This document shows positions 1 through 6,608 of a stretch of DNA of 8,248 nucleotides, in pieces. Under the pieces are notes generated by a model. The model saw nothing but the letters and a program-made list of their open reading frames with translations. It had not been told where the DNA came from and did no database searches. Within the stretch, counting starts at the first letter, position 1. Each line of letters starts with the position of its first letter. Location of the stretch: assembly GCA_937896265.1 (NCBI GenBank), contig CALBMD010000125.1, positions 1 to 8,248 of the forward strand. The letters run 5' to 3'. The DNA comes from an uncultured Pseudomonadota bacterium. GTDB taxonomy: Bacteria; Bdellovibrionota_B; Oligoflexia; Oligoflexales; Bog-1112. A program made the position numbers and the translations under genes.

Positions 1-375
1 GTAGTCACAGATATGGCCATCTTGTCATCCAACAGCAAAAGCAATATTGAGTTTGTCCTCAAAAAATTTGATCTCGCTGAGTATTTCTCAGAAATTTCTG
101 GACGCTCGATGTTTTTTGGCAAAAGTAGCAAGATGAAGCAGATTAAAAAAACCTTCCTAAAAAAGCACGGCTTGGGGAGTGGTCAAGGTCGCTTTATTTA
201 TATTGGTGATGAAACCAAAGATATTGAAGCTGCTAAAGAAGCAGGTTTTGAACCTGTTGCTGTCACTTGGGGACTACAGAAAGAAAGCATTCTGCAAGCA
301 TATAAACCGAATTTACTTATTCGCCAAAGCAATACCTTGAGCCAAGAACTGCTCCACTATTTGACTCAAATTTGA
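1..375 (+). CDS. HAD-superfamily hydrolase, phosphoglycolate phosphatase-like (5' truncated)
   Basis: The reading frame is open to the first base of the window (VVTDMAILSSN...), so the gene starts upstream. The ATG at 13 is very probably internal. About 124 C-terminal residues remain. The HAD core motifs visible are motif II (ILSSNS, with the conserved Ser/Thr after a hydrophobic strand), a lysine-bearing motif III region (FFGKSSKMKQI) and motif IV (YIGDETKDIEAAKEAG), which is the acidic GDxxxD signature that binds Mg2+. The stretch 'VAVTWG' after motif IV resembles the phosphoglycolate phosphatase (Gph)-like subfamily. The nucleophile motif I (DxDxT) and the cap domain lie outside the window, so substrate cannot be told. 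It is likely a cytosolic phosphomonoesterase. It converges on the histidine kinase gene with a 47-bp gap in which I see no good terminator. Confident of the superfamily, not of the substrate. Confidence 0.88.
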   Translation, partial: VVTDMAILSSNSKSNIEFVLKKFDLAEYFSEISGRSMFFGKSSKMKQIKKTFLKKHGLGSGQGRFIYIGDETKDIEAAKEAGFEPVAVTWGLQKESILQAYKPNLLIRQSNTLSQELLHYLTQI

Positions 376-422
376 AGTGTCATAAGGCTAACTAGTCTTT
401 GGCGCTTTCGCACTCAAGATAA

Positions 423-1679
423 CTAAGTTGCTTCGAAGATAGGCAAGCGCAGTACAAATCGGGTAAGGCAGCAATCTTCGTCATAAAATAGCGTGCCACC
501 ATGCTCTTCAGCAATGGCTTGGCATAACACCAAACTCATGCCGGTAGCACCTTTGCTTGTTTTAGTAGAAACAAACGGATCCATCATCTTACCTAAAATA
601 AACTCTGGAATCGGCCCGCCAGAGTCAGTCACTTGCAAATTGACAAACTGCCCATCTCTCTTAGTAACTACCTCTACCCAAGCCGCTGGCTTGTTCACTG
701 TAGCATCAAAGGCATTTGATACCAAACTCATGATAATCTGCCCAATTTCTGCCGAACGACAGTTCACTCTTATCCCAGAATCAAGAAAACGCTTCATGGT
801 GATATGACGGCTAGAAAACTTGTGTCGAAACAGATCTAAAATTTCTGCGACTATTCGATCAAAATGAGCAGGAGAGGGTGTTTCTGCTGCTGCTTCTCTA
901 GCAAAAGACTCCAAATTACGCACGACATGGGTAATGCGCTCAGCATTAGCTGTAATATCTGTAAGTTCCGCCTTTATCTTCTCTGGCTCCAGCTCCCCTC
1001 TTTGAATCTTCTGAGAGAGAAGATCTACCTTACCCAAAATAATGCTAAGCGGGTTGTTAACCTCATGAGAAATACCACTAGCAAGAGTACCTAAGCTGGC
1101 AAGCCTTGACATTGCGACAAGCGCCTGCACATGATTTCTCTGCTCTTTATGATAAACCTGACCAAGCAAATAACTAAGGACAGAAGCAATTTCCAGAACA
1201 ACCGCTCGAGGCAACTTTGTATTGTAGAAGACTTGGCTGTGAATAAGCTCAAAAGCCTCCAGAAAGTAAAACAAAATGATTATGCTACATGATAAAATGA
1301 GGCATAAACCTGCTAAACCCCTCTCTCCAAAAACAAATCCCATGAATGGAAACATAATTAAAATAGTCAATACCGGTGCTTCAATACCCCCATAAGTATA
1401 AGTGGACCGCAAGATAATCAGTAATAAAGAAGCCAAAAACACCCAGCTTGCGAGCCTGATTCTTTTGGTGTCTCGAGCTAAGAAATATGTAGTTATAAGG
1501 CCCGCATTTGACAAAGCAACGAACAAAGAAGCATATGGAGCAATTTTGTCGAAATAAGCTACTAGAATTGTGCCGGCACTGATCATACAAGCAACGGCAA
1601 TTGACACTCGCTGCAAAAGTACGCAGCGAAATTCAAGCATCGTAGCCGTTCTATCGCCAAACCGTCGTTTACTGCCCAT
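423..1679 (-). CDS. Multi-pass membrane sensor histidine kinase
   Basis: A 418-residue sensor kinase that should autophosphorylate on His and pass the phosphate to a response regulator. About six hydrophobic segments (roughly residues 24-42, 46-67, 77-91, 99-116, 121-140, 158-174) form a membrane sensor module with almost no periplasmic domain. A short linker leads to the HisKA domain (SHEVNNPL, acceptor His205), then the HATPase_c domain: N-box (SLVSNAFDA, Asn322), G1 (TDSGGPIP, Asp352), F-box (MDPFVSTK) and a degenerate G2 box (KGATGMSL, residues 376-383). The start chosen is the ATG at 1679. It has AAGGGAG nine bases upstream, and an in-frame TTG at 1763 would put an 18-bp palindrome inside the coding region. 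No response regulator is adjacent, so it is an orphan kinase here. It is divergent from the lipoprotein gene. The signal sensed is unknown. Membrane embedding suggests a lipid, membrane-state or small diffusible cue (inference). Confidence 0.9.
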   Translation of the reverse strand: MGSKRRFGDRTATMLEFRCVLLQRVSIAVACMISAGTILVAYFDKIAPYASLFVALSNAGLITTYFLARDTKRIRLASWVFLASLLLIILRSTYTYGGIEAPVLTILIMFPFMGFVFGERGLAGLCLILSCSIIILFYFLEAFELIHSQVFYNTKLPRAVVLEIASVLSYLLGQVYHKEQRNHVQALVAMSRLASLGTLASGISHEVNNPLSIILGKVDLLSQKIQRGELEPEKIKAELTDITANAERITHVVRNLESFAREAAAETPSPAHFDRIVAEILDLFRHKFSSRHITMKRFLDSGIRVNCRSAEIGQIIMSLVSNAFDATVNKPAAWVEVVTKRDGQFVNLQVTDSGGPIPEFILGKMMDPFVSTKTSKGATGMSLVLCQAIAEEHGGTLFYDEDCCLTRFVLRLPIFEAT

Positions 1680-1688
1680 AGGCCTCTT

Positions 1689-1695
1689 CTCCCTT
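1689..1695 (-). promoter_or_regulatory. Ribosome binding site that fixes the kinase start
   Basis: On the minus strand AAGGGAG lies nine bases before the ATG at 1679-1677, with a second purine run (AGAGG) even closer. No comparable site precedes the upstream in-frame TTG at 1763. This supports a 418-residue kinase rather than a 446-residue one. Confidence 0.6.
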
Positions 1696-1741
1696 AAGAC
1701 TTTTCGGTAACACTCTGTTTTCCTTAAGCCAAAGCCTTTCA

Positions 1742-1759
1742 CTGGCTTAATTAAGCCAG
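1742..1759. promoter_or_regulatory. Perfect 18-bp palindrome, candidate operator
   Basis: CTGGCTTAATTAAGCCAG reads the same on both strands with no spacer. It sits in the 178-bp gap between the divergent kinase and lipoprotein genes, about 63 bp before the kinase ATG and 98 bp before the lipoprotein ATG. A third half-site, TTAAGCCA, recurs at 1724-1731, 27 bp from the same half-site inside the palindrome. With no spacer, no loop and no T-tract it suits a dimeric DNA-binding protein better than a terminator. The protein that would bind it is not known. Confidence 0.45.
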
Positions 1760-1828
1760 ACAAGAACCAAAAAGTAGATTGCTAAAAACAATAGCTTTTT
1801 GTCTATTTTTCTAATTTTTAATAAACCG

Positions 1829-1846
1829 CTACCGATCCCTTGGTAG
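1829..1846 (+). promoter_or_regulatory. Small hairpin overlapping the lipoprotein SD
   Basis: CTACCGA (1829-1835) can pair with TTGGTAG (1840-1846) through seven pairs, one of them G-U, closing a TCCC tetraloop. The 3' arm covers the first two bases (1845-1846) of the AGGAGG SD at 1845-1850, which lies seven bases before the ATG at 1858. In mRNA this could dampen ribosome access, for example in response to temperature or a ligand. The stem is short, so it could also be chance. Confidence 0.3.
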
Positions 1847-1857
1847 GAGGTTTATAT

Positions 1858-4698
1858 ATGCAAAAAGCTCTAACTCTGTTCGTTTTTTGCATTCTTATTG
1901 CTGTAGTTACCAACCTGATCAGTTGCTCTCAGAAACCGATGTCTAGTAACAGCGCTGAAGCAAGCAGCCAAACCTCGACTCAGAAACTTGAACTTACCAA
2001 AACACTAGGTGAGCAAGTGATCTATCAAATCAAAAACAAGCTTGTTGACAGCGGGCTTTCTCAAGAACAAGCGACTGCTATCACCAATCCAGCCTTAAAC
2101 TGCTTAGCTCTTGCCTCTCATCAACCTAGCTCTGACAATTCTTTAACGCTATCAGAGGAAAAAATAGATCCAAATGATATAGCATCCTTCATGCCAGTCT
2201 TTAGCAAAGAAATACTTCAGGCCTTAAGCTCCTCCAATGCTAATATCTCTCAAATAACCATGAAGACAAAAATTGTCAGCGTTGTCATAGATGCTCTGAT
2301 GACAGCGCTAGCAAACAAACTAGACCACCTAGAAGACGCACCGCGTAAAAATATACCAGCGACTATAGCGCGAGCTGGTATCAGCAGCTTAAAAGATGGC
2401 TTTAGCAGTGATAACCTTACTGAGGCAATAGGAGCAGTTGTTGCCAGTACTACATCTAATCTAGAACTAGCCGGTTATACAAAAGATGACTATGAGTTGA
2501 TGATCCCAATAATTACTTACCAAGCTATCCAAGGGTTAAGAGATGCTACTATTGACGATCGCTATATACCGAAGCTAATAGGTCAAATCACTTATAGCAA
2601 CCTGCGAAGTCTCATTAACCTCAATCCAAACAAAGAACAAATTGATAAAGTAATCGCGATTATTTTCTTAAAAACCATAGAAAGCTCTTTTGATATAGGC
2701 ATTGATACAACAAGTAAATTACAGAATACGGTTGCTAACATGATGCAAGGCGCTGTAAAGACTCTTGATCAAATTGATCTTATTGATATCAATGATCTAA
2801 ATACCACTTTAGCAAACTTTGTAACTGCTACTTTAGACGCTCTCAAAACTAAAATCAAAGCCAGCGATTTAACTTATCTCATCGATGATATGATGTATGG
2901 AAGCATCAGCGCTCTAGAAAACTTGCGGTTAGAAAAAATAGGCCTTAAGACGACAACAAGCGATCTTCTGCTGTTAGTAAATCAAATAAATATAACGGCA
3001 ATCAGCCATTTGATTAAGATAGGTATAAACGATGTTATCCTGCTAAAAAGTAACCTTTCATCGCTCACAATGGGAGCAATGGCTGCCTATTCAAGCTTGC
3101 CTAGCAAGATCATTTCTCAAGACTCCCTAAAAATCGCTGCTAACGACGTTGCTAAGAACTCTATTACTGCCTTATTTACAAGCGATTTAAAAATACTCGA
3201 ACATAGTTTTAGCGAGCTGATTTCTGCTGTGAGTATAGGCATTCTGGCTGGATTATCTCAATCAGGTGCAACAATATCTCAACTTTTGGCATTTAGCGAT
3301 AATATAAAAACGGGTGTTACCCAAGCGCTGAACTCTGAAAATATAACAGCTCACACGATTAATACCTATGCTGTTGATGCTGAAAGCGCAAAATCAAAGT
3401 TTATTGCAGCAATGCCAATTTACTGTCAAAATCAAGGAGGAGACTGGAATAGTAGCAAAGAAAGCTGCAACTATCTGTCGCAAGATCCGACAGTAAGTAC
3501 AACAAAAATTGGAAACAAGCCAACTTCTCAAGACTATTTTGTTTGTAATGATGTTTCAGGAGCCATTTTATTTCGCCGTGATGGAACCTGGTTCTGTGAT
3601 TCTTTAGTAACAAGCAGCTCTAGCAAAGTGCAATGTGAACAAAAAAAATTCAAATGGGTAACAACTTCCTCTGGCGGTTACTGTCAAATAATTACGCCAC
3701 TTATTCAATGCCGCACAAAAACAAACCAAAAAACATGCCAAAGCGCCAACGAGTGCTTATGGGACGGAATAAACTGTTTAGATACCGATTCAGTTTCATG
3801 CGCTTCTCTTTGGCAGGAGCGTGACTGCCTTGAAGCAGCTGGCTGCAGCTTTGCCAGTAAGACATCCATCTGTATAAATACATCCACTATTGATTGCTCC
3901 GATGCCCGTACTAGCACAGACTGCAGCACAAGAGCGAATTGTCATTGGAACGGTAGTACTTGCATCAATGCCACCCTTCTTAACTGCGCCGCTAAAATAA
4001 CAGAAACTTCATGCACAGAGTCACTTGGCTGTATTTGGAACGGGCAATACTGCCAAAACATGACTAATCTAAGTTGTAGCCTGGCTTCTTCATCAACTGC
4101 CTGCCAAGCTAATGTTGGCTGCATTTGGAGCACACAGCAAAATCTATGCCTCAAACTAACAGCTGTCGATTGCAATGCAACCCAAGAAAGCACCTGCCGA
4201 GACAAGCTTGCATGCAGCTGGTCAGGCTCTACCTGCATGCTCTCAGCAAATGTATCATGTGAAAGTGCTAATACCAGCAGCCTTTGTGCTGCAACATCTG
4301 GTTGCCAATGGAGCAATGACCGATGCACGAATGCCACTCAAGTGGCTTGTTCTAATAAAGATGTTACCAACTGCAATGCAACAAATGGCTGCTTTTTAAA
4401 TGGTAATATTTGCCAAAATGCTGCTACGTTTTCATGTAGCGGTCTTGATGCAAATGTATGTGAAAAGACTTCAGCTTGCGTATGGGGCGATAGCAAATGC
4501 TTGAATCGTAATGGCCTTTCTTGCGCTACAGATAGTGTCCAAGTGTGTCAAGCAAAGCTGGGGTGTTTATGGAACGATGTGAGCTGTATTAATACTTCTC
4601 AGGCCTTTTGCCAGAATTACAAGACACAAGAACATTGTACACAATCTGCTGGTTGTAAATGGCTTTTAACAGAATGTGTCAATAGAAGTCATAACTAA
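1858..4698 (+). CDS. Large Cys-rich lipoprotein: alpha-solenoid-like repeats plus 11 four-Cys repeats
   Basis: A 946-residue protein of no family I recognise. Residues 1-23 are a lipoprotein signal peptide ending in lipobox LISC, with lipidated Cys23. Ser at +2 would send it to the outer membrane under the E. coli Lol rule. A Ser/Thr/Gln-rich linker (24-45) follows. From about 112 to 505 the sequence repeats every ~25 residues in a helical pattern. Residues 520-610 are a transition zone with six cysteines. Residues 618-941 are 11 tandem repeats of C-x(7,8)-C-x5-C-x(6,8)-C. The start is the ATG at 1858, seven bases after a perfect AGGAGG; an in-frame TTG at 1840 lies upstream of that SD. The likely place is the cell surface or periplasmic face of the outer membrane, with disulfides in the repeats. 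A role in adhesion, binding or structure is inference only. It is divergent from the kinase and convergent with the PLD gene. Confidence 0.88.
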   Translation: MQKALTLFVFCILIAVVTNLISCSQKPMSSNSAEASSQTSTQKLELTKTLGEQVIYQIKNKLVDSGLSQEQATAITNPALNCLALASHQPSSDNSLTLSEEKIDPNDIASFMPVFSKEILQALSSSNANISQITMKTKIVSVVIDALMTALANKLDHLEDAPRKNIPATIARAGISSLKDGFSSDNLTEAIGAVVASTTSNLELAGYTKDDYELMIPIITYQAIQGLRDATIDDRYIPKLIGQITYSNLRSLINLNPNKEQIDKVIAIIFLKTIESSFDIGIDTTSKLQNTVANMMQGAVKTLDQIDLIDINDLNTTLANFVTATLDALKTKIKASDLTYLIDDMMYGSISALENLRLEKIGLKTTTSDLLLLVNQINITAISHLIKIGINDVILLKSNLSSLTMGAMAAYSSLPSKIISQDSLKIAANDVAKNSITALFTSDLKILEHSFSELISAVSIGILAGLSQSGATISQLLAFSDNIKTGVTQALNSENITAHTINTYAVDAESAKSKFIAAMPIYCQNQGGDWNSSKESCNYLSQDPTVSTTKIGNKPTSQDYFVCNDVSGAILFRRDGTWFCDSLVTSSSSKVQCEQKKFKWVTTSSGGYCQIITPLIQCRTKTNQKTCQSANECLWDGINCLDTDSVSCASLWQERDCLEAAGCSFASKTSICINTSTIDCSDARTSTDCSTRANCHWNGSTCINATLLNCAAKITETSCTESLGCIWNGQYCQNMTNLSCSLASSSTACQANVGCIWSTQQNLCLKLTAVDCNATQESTCRDKLACSWSGSTCMLSANVSCESANTSSLCAATSGCQWSNDRCTNATQVACSNKDVTNCNATNGCFLNGNICQNAATFSCSGLDANVCEKTSACVWGDSKCLNRNGLSCATDSVQVCQAKLGCLWNDVSCINTSQAFCQNYKTQEHCTQSAGCKWLLTECVNRSHN
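2191..3372 (+). repeat. Coding repeat: ~15 units of a ~25-residue helical motif
   Basis: Residues ~112-505 of the lipoprotein line up as units that begin with an amphipathic helix of the form [IVL]xx[IVM]...[AST][IVL]xxL, followed by a shorter segment ending in a hydrophobic pair. Unit starts fall at residues 139, 166, 191, 216, 241, 266, 292, 318, 342, 374, 400, 428, 455 and 480. Four consecutive steps are exactly 25 and most of the rest are 24-28. Sample openings are IPIITYQAIQGL, IGQITYSNLRSL, VANMMQGAVKTL and LANFVTATLDAL. The pattern suggests an alpha-solenoid or stacked helical hairpins. The DNA itself is diverged, so this is an old repeat. Confidence 0.6.
3709..4695 (+). repeat. Coding repeat: 11 tandem four-cysteine units (29-32 residues)
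   Basis: Residues 618-946 of the lipoprotein form 11 units with spacing C-x(7,8)-C-x5-C-x(6,8)-C. The gap from the last Cys of one unit to the first Cys of the next is seven residues in all ten cases. The x5 spacing is also invariant. Residue +2 after the third Cys is Trp in 9 of 11 units (Phe in unit 2, Leu in unit 8), and Gly or Ala usually precedes that Cys (for example GCIWNGQYC, GCLWNDVSC, ACVWGDSKC). All 44 cysteines are kept. Fixed spacing with diverged intervening residues points to a selected disulfide fold. The GCxW core recalls PSI-type and protist surface-antigen Cys repeats, but that likeness is only by eye. Confidence 0.85.
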
Positions 4699-4713
4699 CT
4701 TGACAATTTGAAA

Positions 4714-4780
4714 GCAAGAAGATGCTAAGAATAGTAGGGAAACAAGCGCCGCGCGTTTTCTCCCAAACTATCTTCCTTGC
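4714..4780. terminator. Long imperfect hairpin between convergent genes, possible bidirectional terminator
   Basis: GCAAGAAGAT (4714-4723) pairs with ATCTT-C-CTTGC (4770-4780) with one bulged C. Inside, AGT (4733-4735), GGG (4737-4739) and AAAC (4740-4743) pair with ACT (4767-4769), CCC (4762-4764) and GTTT (4755-4758), leaving an 11-base GC-rich loop. That is about 20 pairs with several bulges in the 136-bp gap between the convergent lipoprotein and PLD genes. Neither strand has a clear T-run after the stem, so an intrinsic terminator is not proven. Confidence 0.35.
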
Positions 4781-4834
4781 TGCGGTCCAAATATGCGGCA
4801 GCCCTGTCATAATAATCCAGCGTCTTAACCTTTA

Positions 4835-6307
4835 TCATCTACTGCTTTCGCTTTTGTTGCGCACAAAAACCTTGCAGCTGCCAAAAGGATAAAAGCGACG
4901 ATCATTTGCTATCGCTGTTGGATAAGGAACATGCTGCGCCAAGCTGACACCTGCATTAAAGTCTTTGTCCATAAGAAGACTAATGTGATGCACCATTTTA
5001 GGATCTTTAATAAACACACCAAACTCTCTATTCACATTTGTAGAGGTTGAAGAGCCATTTGTTGACCCAATCCAAGCAACATCATCATCAACAACAAACA
5101 TCTTAGCATGTTGATAAGCCATCTTAGCTTTCTCAAAGCTAGGTAGGCTCTTGTTAAATATTCTTAGCTGCATAGGATTTTTTCCCTGAAATAAGGGATT
5201 AAGCCACTTAGTCAAATAGCCATTAGGACCGCTGAGGCTATTTTGCTCGATAAATCCGATCCCATTTTTCTGATTGAAGTGACAAAAGCTAGCTAACGTA
5301 GTTTGCACAGCAACGCCTCGTGATAAGGCATCAACAATCGCTTCTTGCCATTCAGGCTGACGTAGGTATTGCGCTTGAATCTTCAGTGATTTTTTAGCGC
5401 TACGGATAAACTTTTCAAGACGGTTATCTTCGACAGGATTTACTGTAACATGATTTAATTCATACTTAGCTAAAATCGTCGCAATCTTTTCTCGATGGGC
5501 AAGTGCATCCACCTCTTTCCCTTCAATATCACAATGCCCTTCAGTTGCCTTACGTAGCACACCTCCTAGGCGAGGTTTTTGGGGAGGCATATCACAGGGA
5601 ACTGACTCTTGCAGATCGAGTTCAAAGATTTCTCTTAGCCCTTTAACCATCTTGGGATCTTTCATCACCAAAGTATAGTCTCGGTTACAAACGTTATCCA
5701 AGCGATAGGAGTCAGTACAAAGGTTAGATGGATTCAAGTTGCCTGTGCTAAGCGCAACAAAATTATCATCACGAAGCAGCATCTTGCCATGCTGATAACA
5801 GTACTTGGGCCGATCTAGCCCCCCGTCCCAACAAAGATTCTTATTAAAGAAACCAATCTTAGATCCTGCTGCATGCTTTTTAGAAAACTCAGCAAACTTC
5901 TTCATAAAAAGGGCACTTTGCTGACACTCTGCGTTATTTGTAGGGTTGAATTGTGAAAAGGCATCACAGCCATTACCTACAGGATCAGGTTCTGCAACAA
6001 TACGTACGACTACACCTCGCTGCATAGCAGCAAAAACAGCCTCTTTAACGCTTTCATCACGCATTTCATATATTTCAATATCAAGCTTTTTTTTAGCCTC
6101 TTGAATAAAGGCTAAGATGTCATAATGTTCTGCGACAGCTGCCCCTTGCTCGGCAGGTGGAACTGCCAAGCTTTGGTTGACAGAGAACATCCTGTTTTGA
6201 TGAGAGTTATCAATAATACTGATACTTTGATGGGTTTTTGCTTGTGCAAAAAAAGGGGGAAAAAACAAAACACCGACTAGGAGCGAATAGGCTTTTGCCA
6301 AATTCAT
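4835..6307 (-). CDS. Exported phospholipase-D-superfamily protein with two HKD motifs
   Basis: A 490-residue protein of the PLD superfamily, whose members transfer or hydrolyse phosphodiester bonds in phospholipids or nucleic acids. Both catalytic motifs are complete: HGKMLLRD (His173, Lys175, Asp180, followed by STGNLN) and HAKMFVVD (His400, Lys402, Asp407, followed by GSTN at 414-417). So a two-lobed active site within one chain is expected. The N-terminus (residues 1-23, ending AQA) is a Sec-type signal peptide with no further membrane segment, so the mature enzyme is likely periplasmic or secreted. Ten cysteines fit disulfides there. The start is the ATG at 6307 with AAGGG six bases upstream; in-frame TTG at 6358 and ATGs at 6349 and 6325 would place a charged stretch before the signal peptide. 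The lack of membrane anchors argues against a typical cardiolipin synthase. A secreted phospholipase or nuclease is possible. Substrate unknown. Confidence 0.9.
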   Translation of the reverse strand: MNLAKAYSLLVGVLFFPPFFAQAKTHQSISIIDNSHQNRMFSVNQSLAVPPAEQGAAVAEHYDILAFIQEAKKKLDIEIYEMRDESVKEAVFAAMQRGVVVRIVAEPDPVGNGCDAFSQFNPTNNAECQQSALFMKKFAEFSKKHAAGSKIGFFNKNLCWDGGLDRPKYCYQHGKMLLRDDNFVALSTGNLNPSNLCTDSYRLDNVCNRDYTLVMKDPKMVKGLREIFELDLQESVPCDMPPQKPRLGGVLRKATEGHCDIEGKEVDALAHREKIATILAKYELNHVTVNPVEDNRLEKFIRSAKKSLKIQAQYLRQPEWQEAIVDALSRGVAVQTTLASFCHFNQKNGIGFIEQNSLSGPNGYLTKWLNPLFQGKNPMQLRIFNKSLPSFEKAKMAYQHAKMFVVDDDVAWIGSTNGSSTSTNVNREFGVFIKDPKMVHHISLLMDKDFNAGVSLAQHVPYPTAIANDRRFYPFGSCKVFVRNKSESSR

Positions 6308-6420
6308 GCGCTTCCCTTTATGCATAGGTTTGATCGATAGCTCAGACATTCCTATCAATTGAAACAGCTTATTAAATCTTTGAATGACTTCTGGTTTTCA
6401 CGTTAAGGGAGTTGAGAGGA

Positions 6421-6435
6421 TTTTGCAATGCAAAA
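6421..6435. promoter_or_regulatory. 15-bp palindrome TTTTGCA-A-TGCAAAA, candidate operator
   Basis: Perfect 7-1-7 inverted repeat about 114 bp upstream of the PLD start codon. Its symmetry and AT flanks fit a regulator site. No known regulator is assigned. Confidence 0.3.
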
Positions 6436-6466
6436 ATATGCGCATAAAGCTAGGATCTGGATTTCC

Positions 6467-6508
6467 AGGGAGATCTAGGGAGATAAGGACTCGCCATAGG
6501 GCAGAGAT
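6467..6508. repeat. Direct repeats AGGGAGAT spaced by one and two helical turns
   Basis: AGGGAGAT occurs at 6467-6474 and 6477-6484, and a looser copy (AGGGCAGAGAT) starts at 6498. The starts are 10 and 21 bp apart, so all three lie on about the same DNA face. On the minus strand, the direction of the PLD gene, they read ATCTCCCT. Confidence 0.35.
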
Positions 6509-6526
6509 AATAAGTTTATATTATCT
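6505..6526. other. AT-rich hairpin AGATAATA / TATTATCT
   Basis: An eight-pair perfect inverted repeat with a six-base loop (AGTTTA), about 85 bp past the stop codon of the 124-residue gene. No T-run follows on either strand, so it is not a standard intrinsic terminator. It may be an mRNA end-stabilising stem or simply an AT-rich coincidence. Confidence 0.25.
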
Positions 6527-6608
6527 GTAAAAAGATAACTCGCTTTAAGGTTTGAAACTCAACATTAATAATTTAAAAGGCAGAAGAAATACCGCCGACA
6601 GAGGGCAT

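Larger units (their letters stand above)
6308..6608. other. Non-coding 301-bp gap upstream of the PLD gene
   Basis: No convincing gene is seen. It is the 5' region of the PLD gene and the 3' region of the 124-residue gene. It holds an odd palindrome (6421-6435), three phased AGGG/AGAT elements (6467-6508) and an AT-rich hairpin (6505-6526). On the minus strand TTTAAT (6371-6376) could be a -10 box for the PLD gene, but I find no matching -35 box. Confidence 0.5.

Noticed and set aside
376..422. Terminator between the HAD and kinase genes
   Set aside because: Only a three-pair GCG/CGC stem is visible, with no T-run.
1680..1763. N-terminal extension of the kinase from a TTG at 1763
   Set aside because: It has no SD, would include the 18-bp palindrome, and the downstream ATG at 1679 has a good SD.
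3942..4337. 131-codon open frame antisense to the Cys-repeat region
   Set aside because: It lies wholly inside the lipoprotein gene, and its composition follows the complement of the repeated Cys codons. No SD or family signal was seen.
6428..6478. 16-codon plus-strand ORF with a fair SD (GAGAGGA) eight bases upstream
   Set aside because: Too short to support from sequence alone. Its ATG lies inside the TTTTGCA palindrome and nothing else marks it as coding.
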